Part shown: positions 17,314-26,870 of the stretch, one piece after another
Layout: each line of letters begins with the position of its first letter
How positions within the stretch are numbered: position 1 is the stretch's first letter
Assembly: GCA_041583135.1 (NCBI GenBank)
Contig: JBFHGJ010000019.1
Span: 1-64,000, forward strand
Direction: 5' to 3'
Source: JABSOG01 sp041583135
GTDB taxonomy: Bacteria; Pseudomonadota; Gammaproteobacteria; Enterobacterales; Alteromonadaceae
Length of the DNA stretch: 64,000 nt
The notes under the pieces: generated by a model
Database searches by the model: none
What the model was told of the DNA's origin: nothing
The model's input: only the letters and a program-made list of their open reading frames with translations
Made by a program: the position numbers and the translations under genes

Positions 17314-18609
17314 TTAGTGGCTGGCCTCAGCTCGTTCAGGAAAGAGGTCAATCGACTGAATGTTGTGTTTTGGGTCTTCACCTTTGCCGATTGCAAAGCA
17401 TTGAGCGCCATTGTTTTTAACTAAGGCTACGATATTACAATCGAGCTTACCGCTGCTCACCATCTGATCGAGTATCGTAATAATCTCCTCAAGTGGCATA
17501 CCTTTACGATATGGTCTGTCTTGCACAAGTGCCTGAAATACATCGGCTACGGCGATAATTCTCGCCTCAGTATTGAGTTGCTGTTCACTGGGATGAAATG
17601 GATAGCCGACGCCGTTAATGCCTTCATGGTGATAGGCTGACCATAGCGCGACTTCTTCTAGCCCTGTGATATGACGCAATATTTCATAGGTTTCGTAGCT
17701 ATGTTGGTCCATAATTGATCGCTCAACCTCATCGAGTGGGGCTTTTTTCTCTAAAATGTAGTCTGGTGTGTGTAGTTTACCTAGGTCGTGCAGCAACCCG
17801 GCTATCTCCACTTTGTCACATTGCTCCTGCGATAACCCATACATGTGAGCGATATATTTGGCTAAGTCGGCGACTCTTACCGAGTGCCGTGCTGTAAAAG
17901 GGCTTTTCTGATCGACCACATAAGACAAGATCAACGATAACTGCTTAAGCTGGGCAAGGCTTAGGTATTCGTTACTCTTTATATTGCCCATGTCCCATGT
18001 ATAGCGAGTAATATGGCGGTCTTCTAGCGCTATCCAAAAGGCTTCCGACTTTTCTATTTCAAGAAAGGCGTCGATAAAAATGGGGTTAAAATAACTGCCT
18101 TTATATTGTGCGATAGATTTCACTATCTCTTTTCTCGCTAACAGAATATCGCTTTCGTAGTGACTTGAAGACAGAATATCAATGCGGTCGGCAAGAAAAA
18201 TCAGGTTTGCCATGTTAGCTTCATAGGGGCTGATATCTTCAGCTGATAAAGCATCCCAGTGGGTATGGTGATGATAAATTGGTGTGGCAAATTGAGACAG
18301 GGGAGAGAAGTCTTTCAATAAACGATAGCCAATTTCACAATGAATATGGGCTTCATTCCAATCGAAGTGATTGACAAGGTTTGAGTGCATTTGTTCGGTC
18401 GATACGCCACAGTCATGCAATAGTCCAAGCTCAAATAAATATTGCAGGTCGCGCTCACTAAAACCGAGTTGTCGTCCGAGCTGGCTGGCAATAAAGCCGA
18501 CTCTTTTACCATGATTGGTATCGTTCATGCCAACTAAAGAAACAGCGGTTTCAATGGCAATTATCATTTGGCGAAGGTCAATCTGTAACAAAGACGACGT
18601 TGTCATCAT
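17314..18609 (-). CDS. HD-GYP domain protein (probable c-di-GMP phosphodiesterase) with tandem HD domains
   Basis: This is a 431-residue cytosolic protein with two HD-superfamily domains. The N-terminal one (about 15-200) has H33 and the HDCG variant at H65-D66. The C-terminal one (about 225-415) is a full HD-GYP with HSVRVADLA, HDLGK (H274, D275), HHEGINGVGYP (H327, H328, E329) and VADVFQALVQDRPYR. HD-GYP enzymes hydrolyse cyclic di-GMP. There is no receiver or membrane input domain, so the N-terminal HD may act as the sensory or regulatory part. It is single-gene, and the two first codons (ATG ATG) give an ambiguous start with no strong Shine-Dalgarno. Confidence 0.85.
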   Translation of the reverse strand: MMTTSSLLQIDLRQMIIAIETAVSLVGMNDTNHGKRVGFIASQLGRQLGFSERDLQYLFELGLLHDCGVSTEQMHSNLVNHFDWNEAHIHCEIGYRLLKDFSPLSQFATPIYHHHTHWDALSAEDISPYEANMANLIFLADRIDILSSSHYESDILLARKEIVKSIAQYKGSYFNPIFIDAFLEIEKSEAFWIALEDRHITRYTWDMGNIKSNEYLSLAQLKQLSLILSYVVDQKSPFTARHSVRVADLAKYIAHMYGLSQEQCDKVEIAGLLHDLGKLHTPDYILEKKAPLDEVERSIMDQHSYETYEILRHITGLEEVALWSAYHHEGINGVGYPFHPSEQQLNTEARIIAVADVFQALVQDRPYRKGMPLEEIITILDQMVSSGKLDCNIVALVKNNGAQCFAIGKGEDPKHNIQSIDLFPERAEASH

Positions 18610-18816
18610 TCAGGCTTCAAAATTAAAGGGCACAAAATAAGAGCGTAGTACAGAATTGGTATCAATTCAAAACACAAAGCCGGGCTGACGATTGTTGGCG
18701 TGTAATGGCCTGTAATGTTTTTCATTGCTGTAACGCACTAGTCTTTGGTTATTCGAAGTTGTAGCCGTACTCGGCTTCGAACAACATCTAGCAAACAATG
18801 AAGAAGGAATGAAAAA

Positions 18817-19197
18817 ATGTCTCAATCACAAGCTTACTTACTCAAACTCAGTTTCAGCACCGAAAATGAAGGTGGCGGCTCTATGACTTTGGACGTTGTT
18901 GTCAATCCACAAGATGGCAGCTTAAGCGGTTCGGCCGATGGTCATATTCTTGAAGGCACAGAGTTTTCACCTAACTTTAACGCCCATGTTGCAGGGCACA
19001 TGCACAGCACTGGCCTTGGTAATGTCACCAAGGTAGGTGCGGTTAGCGGTCAGGCTGCGGTTTCGTTTCCACCCCCGGCAATTGGCACCTATCTGGCACC
19101 AATGACCGCGAGCTTTGCCGTAGACAACGAATTTAATGGCACTGGGGCTTTCTCTGTCGGTAAAGACACCTACCAGTGCAAGGTGTGTCTTGCCTAA
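18817..19197 (+). CDS. DUF1842-like small beta-rich protein
   Basis: This 126-residue protein has no signal peptide. It shows alternating strands with conserved-looking 'MTLDVVVNPQDGSLSGSADG' and a repeated 'hydrophobic-GTG' pattern. Length and pattern resemble DUF1842 proteins, a small family of unknown function; the match is by memory and not certain. The C-terminus has a CKVC motif. The start is well supported by AAGAAGGAATG upstream. It stands alone and is followed by a long hairpin. Confidence 0.6.
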   Translation: MSQSQAYLLKLSFSTENEGGGSMTLDVVVNPQDGSLSGSADGHILEGTEFSPNFNAHVAGHMHSTGLGNVTKVGAVSGQAAVSFPPPAIGTYLAPMTASFAVDNEFNGTGAFSVGKDTYQCKVCLA

Positions 19198-19215
19198 GGT
19201 TGGTATGTCTTTGCG

Positions 19216-19260
19216 GGTGAAGCTAAAGGTGCTGTTGTTGTCAGCACCTTAAGTTTCACC
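19216..19260 (+). terminator. Long hairpin downstream of the DUF1842-like gene
   Basis: The inner stem AAGGTGCTG (19226-19234) / CAGCACCTT (19242-19250) is perfect. The outer GGTGAA / TTTCACC arms extend it with a few mismatches. A T-run is lacking, but the stem is stable. Confidence 0.55.
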
Positions 19261-19379
19261 CTCTTTTATAACGCCACCGTATGGCTAGTATGAAAAGCGT
19301 TAGTAATATCAAAGCGCCTATTGATTGAAGCGCTGCAATGAGTTTTATCGGTAGAGCGATGGTAATATTGAACTGTGTC

Positions 19380-19586
19380 TTAAGAGCAAGGGTTTCTTTT
19401 ACATTCCAGATTGAAAGGATTTTTCCGATTCTGTATCTTTAAAGTGGTTAAAAGAGGGAAGTGTGATTTGCCATCGACAACGATGAGTTCATCTTGGGTT
19501 ATTTCGACAAATTGGCAAGAGTCGTCATCGCCTTCTTCTAGGGACAAGCGCATCAGTTTACAACTACATACAAGGTCTCTGGTCAT
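19380..19586 (-). CDS. Small hypothetical protein (68 aa)
   Basis: This minus-strand frame occupies a gap of about 550 bp. The product has no signal peptide, is acidic in its middle (SLEEGDDDSCQFVEITQDEL) and contains five cysteines (CSC near the start, one central, two at the end). GGAAG lies about 10 nt before the ATG. The overlapping plus-strand frame has a less protein-like composition. I recognise no family, and the call rests on composition only. Confidence 0.35.
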   Translation of the reverse strand: MTRDLVCSCKLMRLSLEEGDDDSCQFVEITQDELIVVDGKSHFPLLTTLKIQNRKNPFNLECKRNPCS

Positions 19587-19755
19587 AGGTTTGAGCTTCC
19601 ATCTGTATAGAGAATTGGCGATGAGGTGGCATAATAGGGCGTTAAGAATAGAACCAAAAGTAAAGTCCCTATGGACTTAACGGGTAAAATTCAAATGACT
19701 TGTAGAAGCTAAGCGTTTTAGCTATGGTGGCAAAAATTCTCTAAAGGATTATGGT

Positions 19756-21489
19756 TTGAAACGTCGTCTAATTTCTCTCGCGTCGATTTTATTGTTTTCG
19801 TTTAATGTGTGTGCAGGTAATGAGCAACCAGTAACTGAAGCGAATAGAATCGATCAACCTCATTTATCCGCCTCAATGGCGCGTATGATTAACATTACCT
19901 CTAGGCTCCACTATTATAAATTCAATGCTGATAAAGCGTTTGCTCAACAGGCGTTGACTTCGGTATTGGATAACATTGATAAAAACAACTTTTATTTTAC
20001 CCGTGACGACTTAGCGTCATTTGCCGCCTATCAAAATCAAATGATACCCCTGATGGTAAGCCGTGAGCTTAGAGTGGCAGATCACCTCTTTAATGATGCG
20101 ATTGGCATTGTTGTGCGAAGGCTGGAACTGGCTATGATGCAAATTCCTGTAGCTGTCAGAACGCCAGTCATCACTAAGGGAAGTGTCTTTTTAACCAATA
20201 GAGCACAATCTGAGGAAGCGTTGGCGCAATTTTGGTTGAAACGCTTAAAGCACGAAGCCGCTTTATTGCGCTTGGCCGGGGTAACAGATAAACAGTTACC
20301 ACAGGTCTTAACTCAGCGCTACAAAGCATTAATAGACGTTTGGCGAAGCCTCAATGGTGAGCAGAAGTTTAATATGCTGGCCGATGGTATTTTGGCGGCT
20401 CATGATCCGAGAACCACTTATCTCACGGGTACTGAACTGAAATCCAGTCGCAAAGTATTTAGCGGTGTCTATCAAGGCGCCGGTATCAGTGCTGCATTGA
20501 TAGAAGGTAATGCTAGCGTCGGATATATTGCCTTTGAGGCAAGGCACTTAGACATACAAGTTGCAGATGTCATTTTGGCAGTTCAATCAGGGAAAGATTG
20601 GCTTTATCCCTACGCGGGGAATATTGAGTCTGTGTCTGAGCTGTTGAGGCTTGAGCACGCGAAGGAGATCAAAGTAAAATTACTTAGATTTGATGCAGGT
20701 GCCGAAGCGGTAATAGAAATGAGTTTGCCTCGAATACAGCGAAAAAAAAATGAAATAAGGACACGCTTTATTGGCGCAGATGGCAAAACGGCGCAGCTTA
20801 GCTTCGATAGTTTTTACAATGGTCTGTCTAAAGAATTAACAGAAAGACTGCTCATTTTAAAAAAAGCGGGTATTAACCGTGTTGTGATTGATCTGCGCGG
20901 AAATGGTGGCGGCTCTTTAATGGAAGCCCTTTTAGTTTCAGGTTTGTTTATTGATAAGGGAGCTGTCATGCAACTGCTTTTTGCCGGAGGTAAAAAGGAT
21001 ATAAAAGAGGATACGGACGGAGCGGCCTATTTTTCAGGGAGCCTCGTTTTGATGGTTGATGGCGTTTCAGCCGGGGCAACTGAGATCTTTGCCGCTGCGG
21101 TTCAAGATTATGGTGTTGGTTTGGTGGTCGGAGAAAGAACCTATGGTATGGGGGTCGTCGCACAACATAGAGATCTTGCTAGAATATATGATTTGTTTGA
21201 ACAACCGTTAGGTTCGATGCGATTTACCATCGGTGAATATTTCCGGCTTGATGGCAGTGGCTATCATGGCATTGGTGTGACGCCAGATGTGGTGGTCAAT
21301 TGGCAGTTTGCCTATGAATATACAACGGCTTTTGTTGGACGCGATCCCGTTGCGTTAGATATAAAAGCAACGGCTTTTAAGCCGCGTCATGACCTTGCAC
21401 CTCTTATTAAGCAATTGCGTAAAATCGATAGCAAGCTGAGTGATGATGAAAGGGTTGCGCTCTATGCCGAAAAGCTTGAGGGTTTTTAA
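19756..21489 (+). CDS. S41-family (Prc/CtpA-like) pseudopeptidase
   Basis: This 577-residue protein is laid out like tail-specific protease Prc. It has a signal peptide (to about residue 21), an N-terminal helical domain (about 35-215) with DPRTTYLTGTEL at its end, a degenerate PDZ-like insert (about 235-310) and an S41 core (about 330-500) with VVIDLRGNGGG. In active S41 enzymes the Ser sits two residues after the first Ser of S-A-S-A-S-E-I and the Lys follows 25 residues later in T-F/Y-G-K-G. Here these positions read S438-A-G440-A-T-E-I and TYGM465G, so both the Ser and the Lys of the dyad are lost. It should bind rather than cut peptides. The start is TTG with AAGGA upstream. An ATG at 19751 is out of frame and hits a stop at once. 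Confidence 0.75.
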   Translation: MKRRLISLASILLFSFNVCAGNEQPVTEANRIDQPHLSASMARMINITSRLHYYKFNADKAFAQQALTSVLDNIDKNNFYFTRDDLASFAAYQNQMIPLMVSRELRVADHLFNDAIGIVVRRLELAMMQIPVAVRTPVITKGSVFLTNRAQSEEALAQFWLKRLKHEAALLRLAGVTDKQLPQVLTQRYKALIDVWRSLNGEQKFNMLADGILAAHDPRTTYLTGTELKSSRKVFSGVYQGAGISAALIEGNASVGYIAFEARHLDIQVADVILAVQSGKDWLYPYAGNIESVSELLRLEHAKEIKVKLLRFDAGAEAVIEMSLPRIQRKKNEIRTRFIGADGKTAQLSFDSFYNGLSKELTERLLILKKAGINRVVIDLRGNGGGSLMEALLVSGLFIDKGAVMQLLFAGGKKDIKEDTDGAAYFSGSLVLMVDGVSAGATEIFAAAVQDYGVGLVVGERTYGMGVVAQHRDLARIYDLFEQPLGSMRFTIGEYFRLDGSGYHGIGVTPDVVVNWQFAYEYTTAFVGRDPVALDIKATAFKPRHDLAPLIKQLRKIDSKLSDDERVALYAEKLEGF

Positions 21490-21516
21490 AAAGGCGTTTT
21501 AAGGGATATCAGGGCG

Positions 21517-24500
21517 TTAGTGAAAGTCTCGCGACTTAGCGCTAAAGCCTTCAAGTAGATGGGTCAGATCGGTGAGCTTGCCGCCAATGACATGAATAAC
21601 CTCGTCTTTTTTTTCGATGATACCGCTGACTTGTAAGATCTTAGCGGTTAAAAACGGCTGCTTTTGCGCTCGGGTGGTGCCTTGCCAAAGTACCACGTTG
21701 ATGTTGCCGGTATCATCTTCTAAGGTGACAAAGGTGACGCCCGATGCCGTGCCGGGGCTTTGTTTGCCGGTGACGACACCAATCACGGTGACCACGGATT
21801 TGTGGCGACAGGCACTTAGTTCGCTGGCTTTGACATGATGTTGTAGCCTTTGTTGCTCAGCCAAAATGCTGATGGGATGGCGCTTGAGGGTCAAACTGGT
21901 GGATTGGTGATCTTCAATTAAATCTTCAATTTCACTGGGCTTTAGCGACAAATGCTCTTGTGCTGGCTCCAGCTCGGCAAAAAGCGGCAAGGTATGCTCT
22001 GTGGTCATCATTTGCCAGCGGGTTTCAAAGCGGTTTCCGGCCAGTTCGGCAAGGGCGTCACTGCTGGCAAGCGCCGCCAGATCAGGGCGTGTCAGCCCAG
22101 ACTGCTGCACTTGTTTTAACTGGCTAAAGCCGTCTTTCGGCCGTCGTGCCATGAGCCGTTCAATGCCTTGGCTCGATAAGCCTTTGACCAGCCTAAATCC
22201 CAGGCGAATGGCGTAACCGCCGTGACTATCATTGTCACGGTTATTGGGCTGGGTTTGCCGCACTAAAGTATGATCGTTTTGACTGTGGTTGATGGCAATG
22301 GGCAAAACCTCGATGTTGTGCCGCCTAGCATCTTGGATCAGCTGGGAGGGGGAGTAAAAGCCCATAGGTAAGCTATTGAGTAAGGCGCAATAAAATGCCG
22401 CCGGATAGTAATATTTTAGCCATGCCGAAACATAGGCCAATAGCGCAAAACTGGCGGAGTGAGATTCAGGAAAGCCATATTCGCCAAAACCACAGATCTG
22501 TTTGAAAATACGCTCGGCATAATCGGCTGAGTAGCCTCGGGTGGTCATCCCTTCGATGAGTTTGTGGCGAAATACCGTCATTTCGCCGGTTTTTTTCCAG
22601 CTGGCCATGGCACGGCGTAACTGGTCGGCTTCGCCACCGCTAAACCCGGCAGCGACCATGGCCAGTTTAATCACCTGCTCTTGAAATATCGGTACTCCGA
22701 GAGTGCGTTCAAGCACCGACTTGACTTCATTTGACGGGTATTCAATGGCTTCAAGGCCATCGCGTCTGCGCAAGTATGGGTGCACCATATCCCCTTGGAT
22801 GGGGCCGGGGCGCACAATGGCAATTTGGATAACTAGGTCATAATAATTACGCGGCTTAAGCCTTGGCAACATGCTCATCTGCGCCCGTGATTCAATTTGA
22901 AACACCCCAACACTGTCGGCCTTTTGTAACATGCCATACACCTTGGGGTCATCGCCGGTCGCGCCAATAGAAGCCATGCATAGATGATGCTGCCAGTGTT
23001 GTGCTATCAAGCCAAAGGCTTTGCGGATAGCGCTTAACATCCCCAGTGCCAACACATCGACTTTCAGCAGCTTTAAGGTTTCTATGTCGTCTTTGTCCCA
23101 TTGAATAACGGTTCTGTCTTTCATCGTTGCGTTTTCAATAGGCACTAGTTCATGTAATGGGCCTTTGGCGATGACAAAGCCGCCAACATGTTGCGATAGG
23201 TGGCGCGGAAATCCGATGATTTGTTCAACCAAGGCGATAAACCAGCGAGACAGCGGCGCTTGTGGGTCAAGCCCGAGCAGGGTTATCTGCTCTTGCCAGC
23301 GCTGCTGTTTGTCACGGCGGTTAATGTTTTTGATGAAAAAATCCAACTGAGTTGGCGCAAAACCTAAGGCTTTGCCGACCTCACGCACCGCGCCTTTAAA
23401 CTTAAAGCTGTGTACGGTGGCGGCGATGGCCGCACGGTGTCGGCCATATTTTTGATAGATGTATTGGATCACTTCCTCGCGCCTTTCATGCTCAAAGTCT
23501 ACGTCGATATCCGGCGGCTCATTGCGCTCTTTGGAAATAAAGCGCTCAAACAGTAAATCGACCTTGGTTGGGTTGACGGCGGTGATCTCAAGGCAGTAAC
23601 ACACCACTGAATTGGCTGCCGAGCCGCGCCCTTGGTACAAAATGTGTTGCGACTTGGCAAAACGCACCAAGTCGGCAATGGTCAAAAAGAAGTATTCATA
23701 TTGCTGCTCAAATATCAGTGCCAGCTCTTTGTCGATAAGTTCACTGACACTGCTCGGCACGCCATCTTTAAAGCGCTGAGCCTTACCCAGCTCAACCAAG
23801 TGCTTGAGGTAGCTTTGTGCACTGTAACCTTGTGGCACCACCTCGGCCGGATATTCATAGCTCAACTGCGACAGGCAAAAATGGCATTGATTGGCCACTT
23901 CAAGGGTTTGTTCTAGTTGAGCTTTAGGATAAAGCTTGGCCAGCTTCTCTCGCGGCCTTAAATAGCGCTCGGAATTACTGTAAAGGGCAAAACCGGCACT
24001 TTGTACTGTGGTGCCTAAGCGGATAGCGGTCAATATGTCCTGTAACGGTTGGCGATTTTGCTCATGCATATGAACATCTGAGCTGCAAAGGGTGGAAAAA
24101 TTCAGTTTATCGGCCAGCTTGTGACAACAGGCCAAATGTTGTTGAGCGTCATGCGCCAACAGGCGTTCACAGGCAAGCCACATTGGCACATTAAGGTGGC
24201 TTTTAAGCCAGCGCCCGGTTTGACTGTCTTGGCGGTATTGGCCTGTGGGAAACCACAGTAACAGGCAGTGTTTGAGCGGGATTAAGTCATTGCTAAAGAG
24301 CTGATAATGGCCTTTATCGCAACGCCTTCGGGCTTCGGTGATCAGCGTACACAGCTCGGCGTAAGCTTGGCGGCTAGGGCATAACAGTACAATTTTGAAC
24401 TGTTCATTGACGCTAAACTCTGCGCCGACAATCAGTTTAAGCTTGAGCTTGTGACGTTTTATTGCGCTGTAGGCTCTGACAACACCGGCAACCGAACATT

Positions 24501-24642
24501 CATCGGTAATGGCTAGGGCGTGGTAGTTGAGCGCAGCGGCTTGTATCACCAGCTCCTCTGGGTGTGAAGCGCCGCGCAAAAAGCTAAAGTTGCTGACACA
24601 ATGTAGTTCGGCATAGCCTGTGAGGTCGCTTCGCGCATTCAT
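21517..24642 (-). CDS. dnaE2: Error-prone DNA polymerase DnaE2 (ImuC)
   Basis: This 1,041-residue alpha-subunit-like polymerase performs translesion synthesis with ImuA and ImuB. A PHP domain opens the chain (YAELHCVSNFSFLRGASHPE). The polymerase catalytic palm has the PDIDVDFEHERREEV aspartates. The thumb and fingers follow, and an OB fold lies near the C-terminus (VTVIGVVTGKQSPG). Length fits DnaE2 (about 1,000-1,080) rather than replicative DnaE (about 1,160). Its ATG at 24640-24642 overlaps the imuB stop by one base (TGATG). An in-frame TTG at 24648 is less likely. It is the last gene of the SOS cassette controlled by the LexA box at 26794. Confidence 0.95.
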   Translation of the reverse strand: MNARSDLTGYAELHCVSNFSFLRGASHPEELVIQAAALNYHALAITDECSVAGVVRAYSAIKRHKLKLKLIVGAEFSVNEQFKIVLLCPSRQAYAELCTLITEARRRCDKGHYQLFSNDLIPLKHCLLLWFPTGQYRQDSQTGRWLKSHLNVPMWLACERLLAHDAQQHLACCHKLADKLNFSTLCSSDVHMHEQNRQPLQDILTAIRLGTTVQSAGFALYSNSERYLRPREKLAKLYPKAQLEQTLEVANQCHFCLSQLSYEYPAEVVPQGYSAQSYLKHLVELGKAQRFKDGVPSSVSELIDKELALIFEQQYEYFFLTIADLVRFAKSQHILYQGRGSAANSVVCYCLEITAVNPTKVDLLFERFISKERNEPPDIDVDFEHERREEVIQYIYQKYGRHRAAIAATVHSFKFKGAVREVGKALGFAPTQLDFFIKNINRRDKQQRWQEQITLLGLDPQAPLSRWFIALVEQIIGFPRHLSQHVGGFVIAKGPLHELVPIENATMKDRTVIQWDKDDIETLKLLKVDVLALGMLSAIRKAFGLIAQHWQHHLCMASIGATGDDPKVYGMLQKADSVGVFQIESRAQMSMLPRLKPRNYYDLVIQIAIVRPGPIQGDMVHPYLRRRDGLEAIEYPSNEVKSVLERTLGVPIFQEQVIKLAMVAAGFSGGEADQLRRAMASWKKTGEMTVFRHKLIEGMTTRGYSADYAERIFKQICGFGEYGFPESHSASFALLAYVSAWLKYYYPAAFYCALLNSLPMGFYSPSQLIQDARRHNIEVLPIAINHSQNDHTLVRQTQPNNRDNDSHGGYAIRLGFRLVKGLSSQGIERLMARRPKDGFSQLKQVQQSGLTRPDLAALASSDALAELAGNRFETRWQMMTTEHTLPLFAELEPAQEHLSLKPSEIEDLIEDHQSTSLTLKRHPISILAEQQRLQHHVKASELSACRHKSVVTVIGVVTGKQSPGTASGVTFVTLEDDTGNINVVLWQGTTRAQKQPFLTAKILQVSGIIEKKDEVIHVIGGKLTDLTHLLEGFSAKSRDFH

Positions 24643-26078
24643 CAGCAAAAATATCCTTGTAAAAACCAGCTGCCGCCCGGTTCGTTATAGAGCCAACAGA
24701 TAGCACCGTGAGGATCGCGGGCGATAAAGTAGTCACGATAAACGGCATTATCACTCCACCATGCACTGCGAATACGCTCAGGCCCATGTAGCAACTGGTA
24801 TTTTTGCGTCACCGGCTTGGCTTCTGGCAGTAAAATTAACGGCCGTGGGCCGGGTAGTGGTTGTGGCTCTGGCATTTGTGGTTTTAGCTCCGAGGTGTAG
24901 TCAAAGGCAAATTCAGGGCGGTGATCGGCTTGTAATGTCATGGCGCAAATATGGGCTTTACCCACTTTGGCCTGTAACCGACTGATCAGTTGATTGTTGC
25001 TCATTTTGCTGTTGCTGCTGGTGAGCAATTCAGTGTTGTGGCATTGTTTATCGAGCATTTGGCCGCTGCTGATGGTAAGTCCGACGACCGGCGCAGCAAG
25101 ATTAAGCCGCTCTACCTTTAAGCCGATAAGGGTCATCCATTGGTCAAAACGATATTCGCCACCACTGCTGCCGATGATAATAGAGGTGTCGGGATGCAGC
25201 TGCTTATCGCGGTGGTGCAATGTCAGTGTCAGCTCGGCTATCTCTTGATCGCGCTTTTGTAAAAACAACGACATGTGTTTCACCATGCGTTTGAGCGGAA
25301 ACAGTAAAACTTGCGCTTGTGCGACCTCATGAAACAACTCAAGGTATTGGCTGTAATGCTCAGGCGGTTGATAAAAAACCACGGGGCGTTGTTGTTTGCG
25401 CTTAATGGCCTCTATCGTGCTTAATACTTCAAGGCCGAAACGCTTGCCAAGGGATCTGCGGTCAATTGCCAAAAGCTGGCCTAAGGTCTTTATACCAATG
25501 CGGTGGAGCTGTTCGACATGTGTGGCGGCTAAAGGCAGTTGTTCGACCAAAAGGCATTCAAGCTGCCGTGAAACCTCGTTTGGGTCATGACTTAAAGGAC
25601 ATTGGCCACTTTTGGCTAACAGCTGAGCGGCATCAATGTTATGTGCCAGTGCTGCGCTAAAGGTTACCTGTTGCTGGATTAATACCGAGACCACTTGCTG
25701 CCAGTAATGCTCAAAGCTGCCATAGAGGCTAAGCATGTTGCTCACTTTAAGGGCAAGGCCCTTTGGTGGACAGATCACTATGTCGGCAATATGTTGATAG
25801 AGCCACTGAGCCAGCTCCTTTAGTCGGGTTTCGTCAATGTGGGGTTGATAGGCAACCAAACTCAAATCGGCGCATAATGAAGCGGCTGTGGCCATGCCCA
25901 TGTTAAGCCGTATGCCTTGCTCAAAGGCACTTTGGTTGAGTTGGCAGACTTGGTTTTGTTTGGGATCAAGTACGATTAAAGGAGTCTGGTGGCTATCATC
26001 GTTCTGTTCAGCCGTTTTTTGCGCCTGTATGGCATCAAGCTGAAGGCTAGGAAAATGCAAATACAGCCAAGTGAGCAT
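24642..26078 (-). CDS. imuB: ImuB, Y-family polymerase-like hub protein
   Basis: This 478-residue homologue of Y-family polymerases acts as the adaptor that brings DnaE2 to the beta clamp. The N-terminus (MLTWLYLHFPSLQLDAIQ) corresponds to the Y-family start but lacks the catalytic acidic residues seen in DinB. A helix-hairpin-helix-like thumb (LHRIGIKTLGQLLAIDRRSLGKRFG) and little-finger region follow. The C-terminus (LLHGPERIRSAWW, then the VYRDYFIARDPHGAICWLY stretch) is characteristic of ImuB. It is coupled on both sides by one-base TGATG overlaps with imuA and dnaE2. Confidence 0.92.
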   Translation of the reverse strand: MLTWLYLHFPSLQLDAIQAQKTAEQNDDSHQTPLIVLDPKQNQVCQLNQSAFEQGIRLNMGMATAASLCADLSLVAYQPHIDETRLKELAQWLYQHIADIVICPPKGLALKVSNMLSLYGSFEHYWQQVVSVLIQQQVTFSAALAHNIDAAQLLAKSGQCPLSHDPNEVSRQLECLLVEQLPLAATHVEQLHRIGIKTLGQLLAIDRRSLGKRFGLEVLSTIEAIKRKQQRPVVFYQPPEHYSQYLELFHEVAQAQVLLFPLKRMVKHMSLFLQKRDQEIAELTLTLHHRDKQLHPDTSIIIGSSGGEYRFDQWMTLIGLKVERLNLAAPVVGLTISSGQMLDKQCHNTELLTSSNSKMSNNQLISRLQAKVGKAHICAMTLQADHRPEFAFDYTSELKPQMPEPQPLPGPRPLILLPEAKPVTQKYQLLHGPERIRSAWWSDNAVYRDYFIARDPHGAICWLYNEPGGSWFLQGYFC

Positions 26079-26785
26079 CAGCGCTCTCCTTTGGCTTTAA
26101 ACGCCTTCACTTTTGCCAGTTGCGTGACTTTGCGTTTTTGCGTCAGCTGAGGCCAGGTTTGTGTCATATCTAGGGCAAAAGGCATGACCGGGTAGCCACC
26201 GACACGTTTGGTAATATCGACTTTCAGGCCATATTCATCGCTATTAAGGCGCATACGCATACTAACGGGCAAAGATTGGCTGATTGCACTTGGCGGGCGG
26301 AGGACAACATTTAAACTGCTGCCTTCTTTGGCAGCGAGCTGCAAGCGTTTTGCCTGCGAAGGCGACAACTCATCACACCATAATATGACTGCGCAGCAAC
26401 AACCGCTACGCAGGCTTTGCTCTGCCACCCAAAATGCTTGCTCTTGAGTCAAGTCTCGGGCGATTAGGGTTTGTGACAAAGGTATATCGGCAGCACTTAA
26501 TGCTTGGCCGTTCAGTCTACCGGGAGGGTTAACCCATAAATACAACCTTTGACTGTGGGTCTCATGGTGTGCCATTGCTTTTAGCGCTGGCAATAACAGA
26601 CGCACTTCGCCAATGCCTAAGCGACTGCTTTGTAGCTCGATGACACCTTTATCCGGCCAGCCGCCATCTAGCTTGGCATCAAGCAACGCATAGCCGGAGC
26701 TCAGCTGGTGCTCGCCACTATGTTCCGCGTCGGTTGCGCGCCATAGCAAATGGTTCGTTTGTAATGCTTGTATAATCGAAGACAT
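26078..26785 (-). CDS. imuA: ImuA, RecA/SulA-like SOS mutagenesis protein
   Basis: This 235-residue RecA-fold protein is the first gene of the imuA-imuB-dnaE2 operon. It has the family's SSGYALLDAKLDGGWPDKGVIEL start of the core and 'RLYLWVNPPGRLNG', but no intact Walker A, as is usual for ImuA. The basic C-terminus (KRKVTQLAKVKAFKAKGER) is also typical. I chose ATG at 26785 because AGGTG precedes it. The longer frame to 26863 would run through the LexA box and promoter. It is expected to be induced by DNA damage. Confidence 0.9.
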   Translation of the reverse strand: MSSIIQALQTNHLLWRATDAEHSGEHQLSSGYALLDAKLDGGWPDKGVIELQSSRLGIGEVRLLLPALKAMAHHETHSQRLYLWVNPPGRLNGQALSAADIPLSQTLIARDLTQEQAFWVAEQSLRSGCCCAVILWCDELSPSQAKRLQLAAKEGSSLNVVLRPPSAISQSLPVSMRMRLNSDEYGLKVDITKRVGGYPVMPFALDMTQTWPQLTQKRKVTQLAKVKAFKAKGER

Positions 26786-26793
26786 AATAACAC

Positions 26794-26809
26794 CTGTATA
26801 TAACAACAG
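26794..26809 (-). promoter_or_regulatory. LexA (SOS) box of the imu operon
   Basis: CTGTATATAACAACAG fits CTGT-N8-ACAG exactly and lies 9 bp before the imuA start. On the minus strand it directly follows a -10-like TATACT with a TTGTGT -35 at 18-bp spacing, so LexA would block the promoter. Confidence 0.85.
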
Positions 26810-26870
26810 TATATTGTCTGTTTCGGTGAAAACACAAGAGACAAAATAAAATTTTGCCGTCAAAAAAAGT

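Noticed and set aside
19411..19680. Plus-strand frame of 89 codons between the DUF1842-like gene and the pseudoprotease
   Set aside because: It overlaps the more protein-like minus-strand frame and its composition is not protein-like, so I do not list it as a gene.
24642..26078. ImuB as an active Y-family polymerase
   Set aside because: The catalytic acidic residues expected near the N-terminus are not present, and the operon context is that of the non-catalytic hub protein.
26786..26863. N-terminal extension of ImuA
   Set aside because: It would run through the LexA box and promoter; ATG at 26785 has its own RBS and matches family length.
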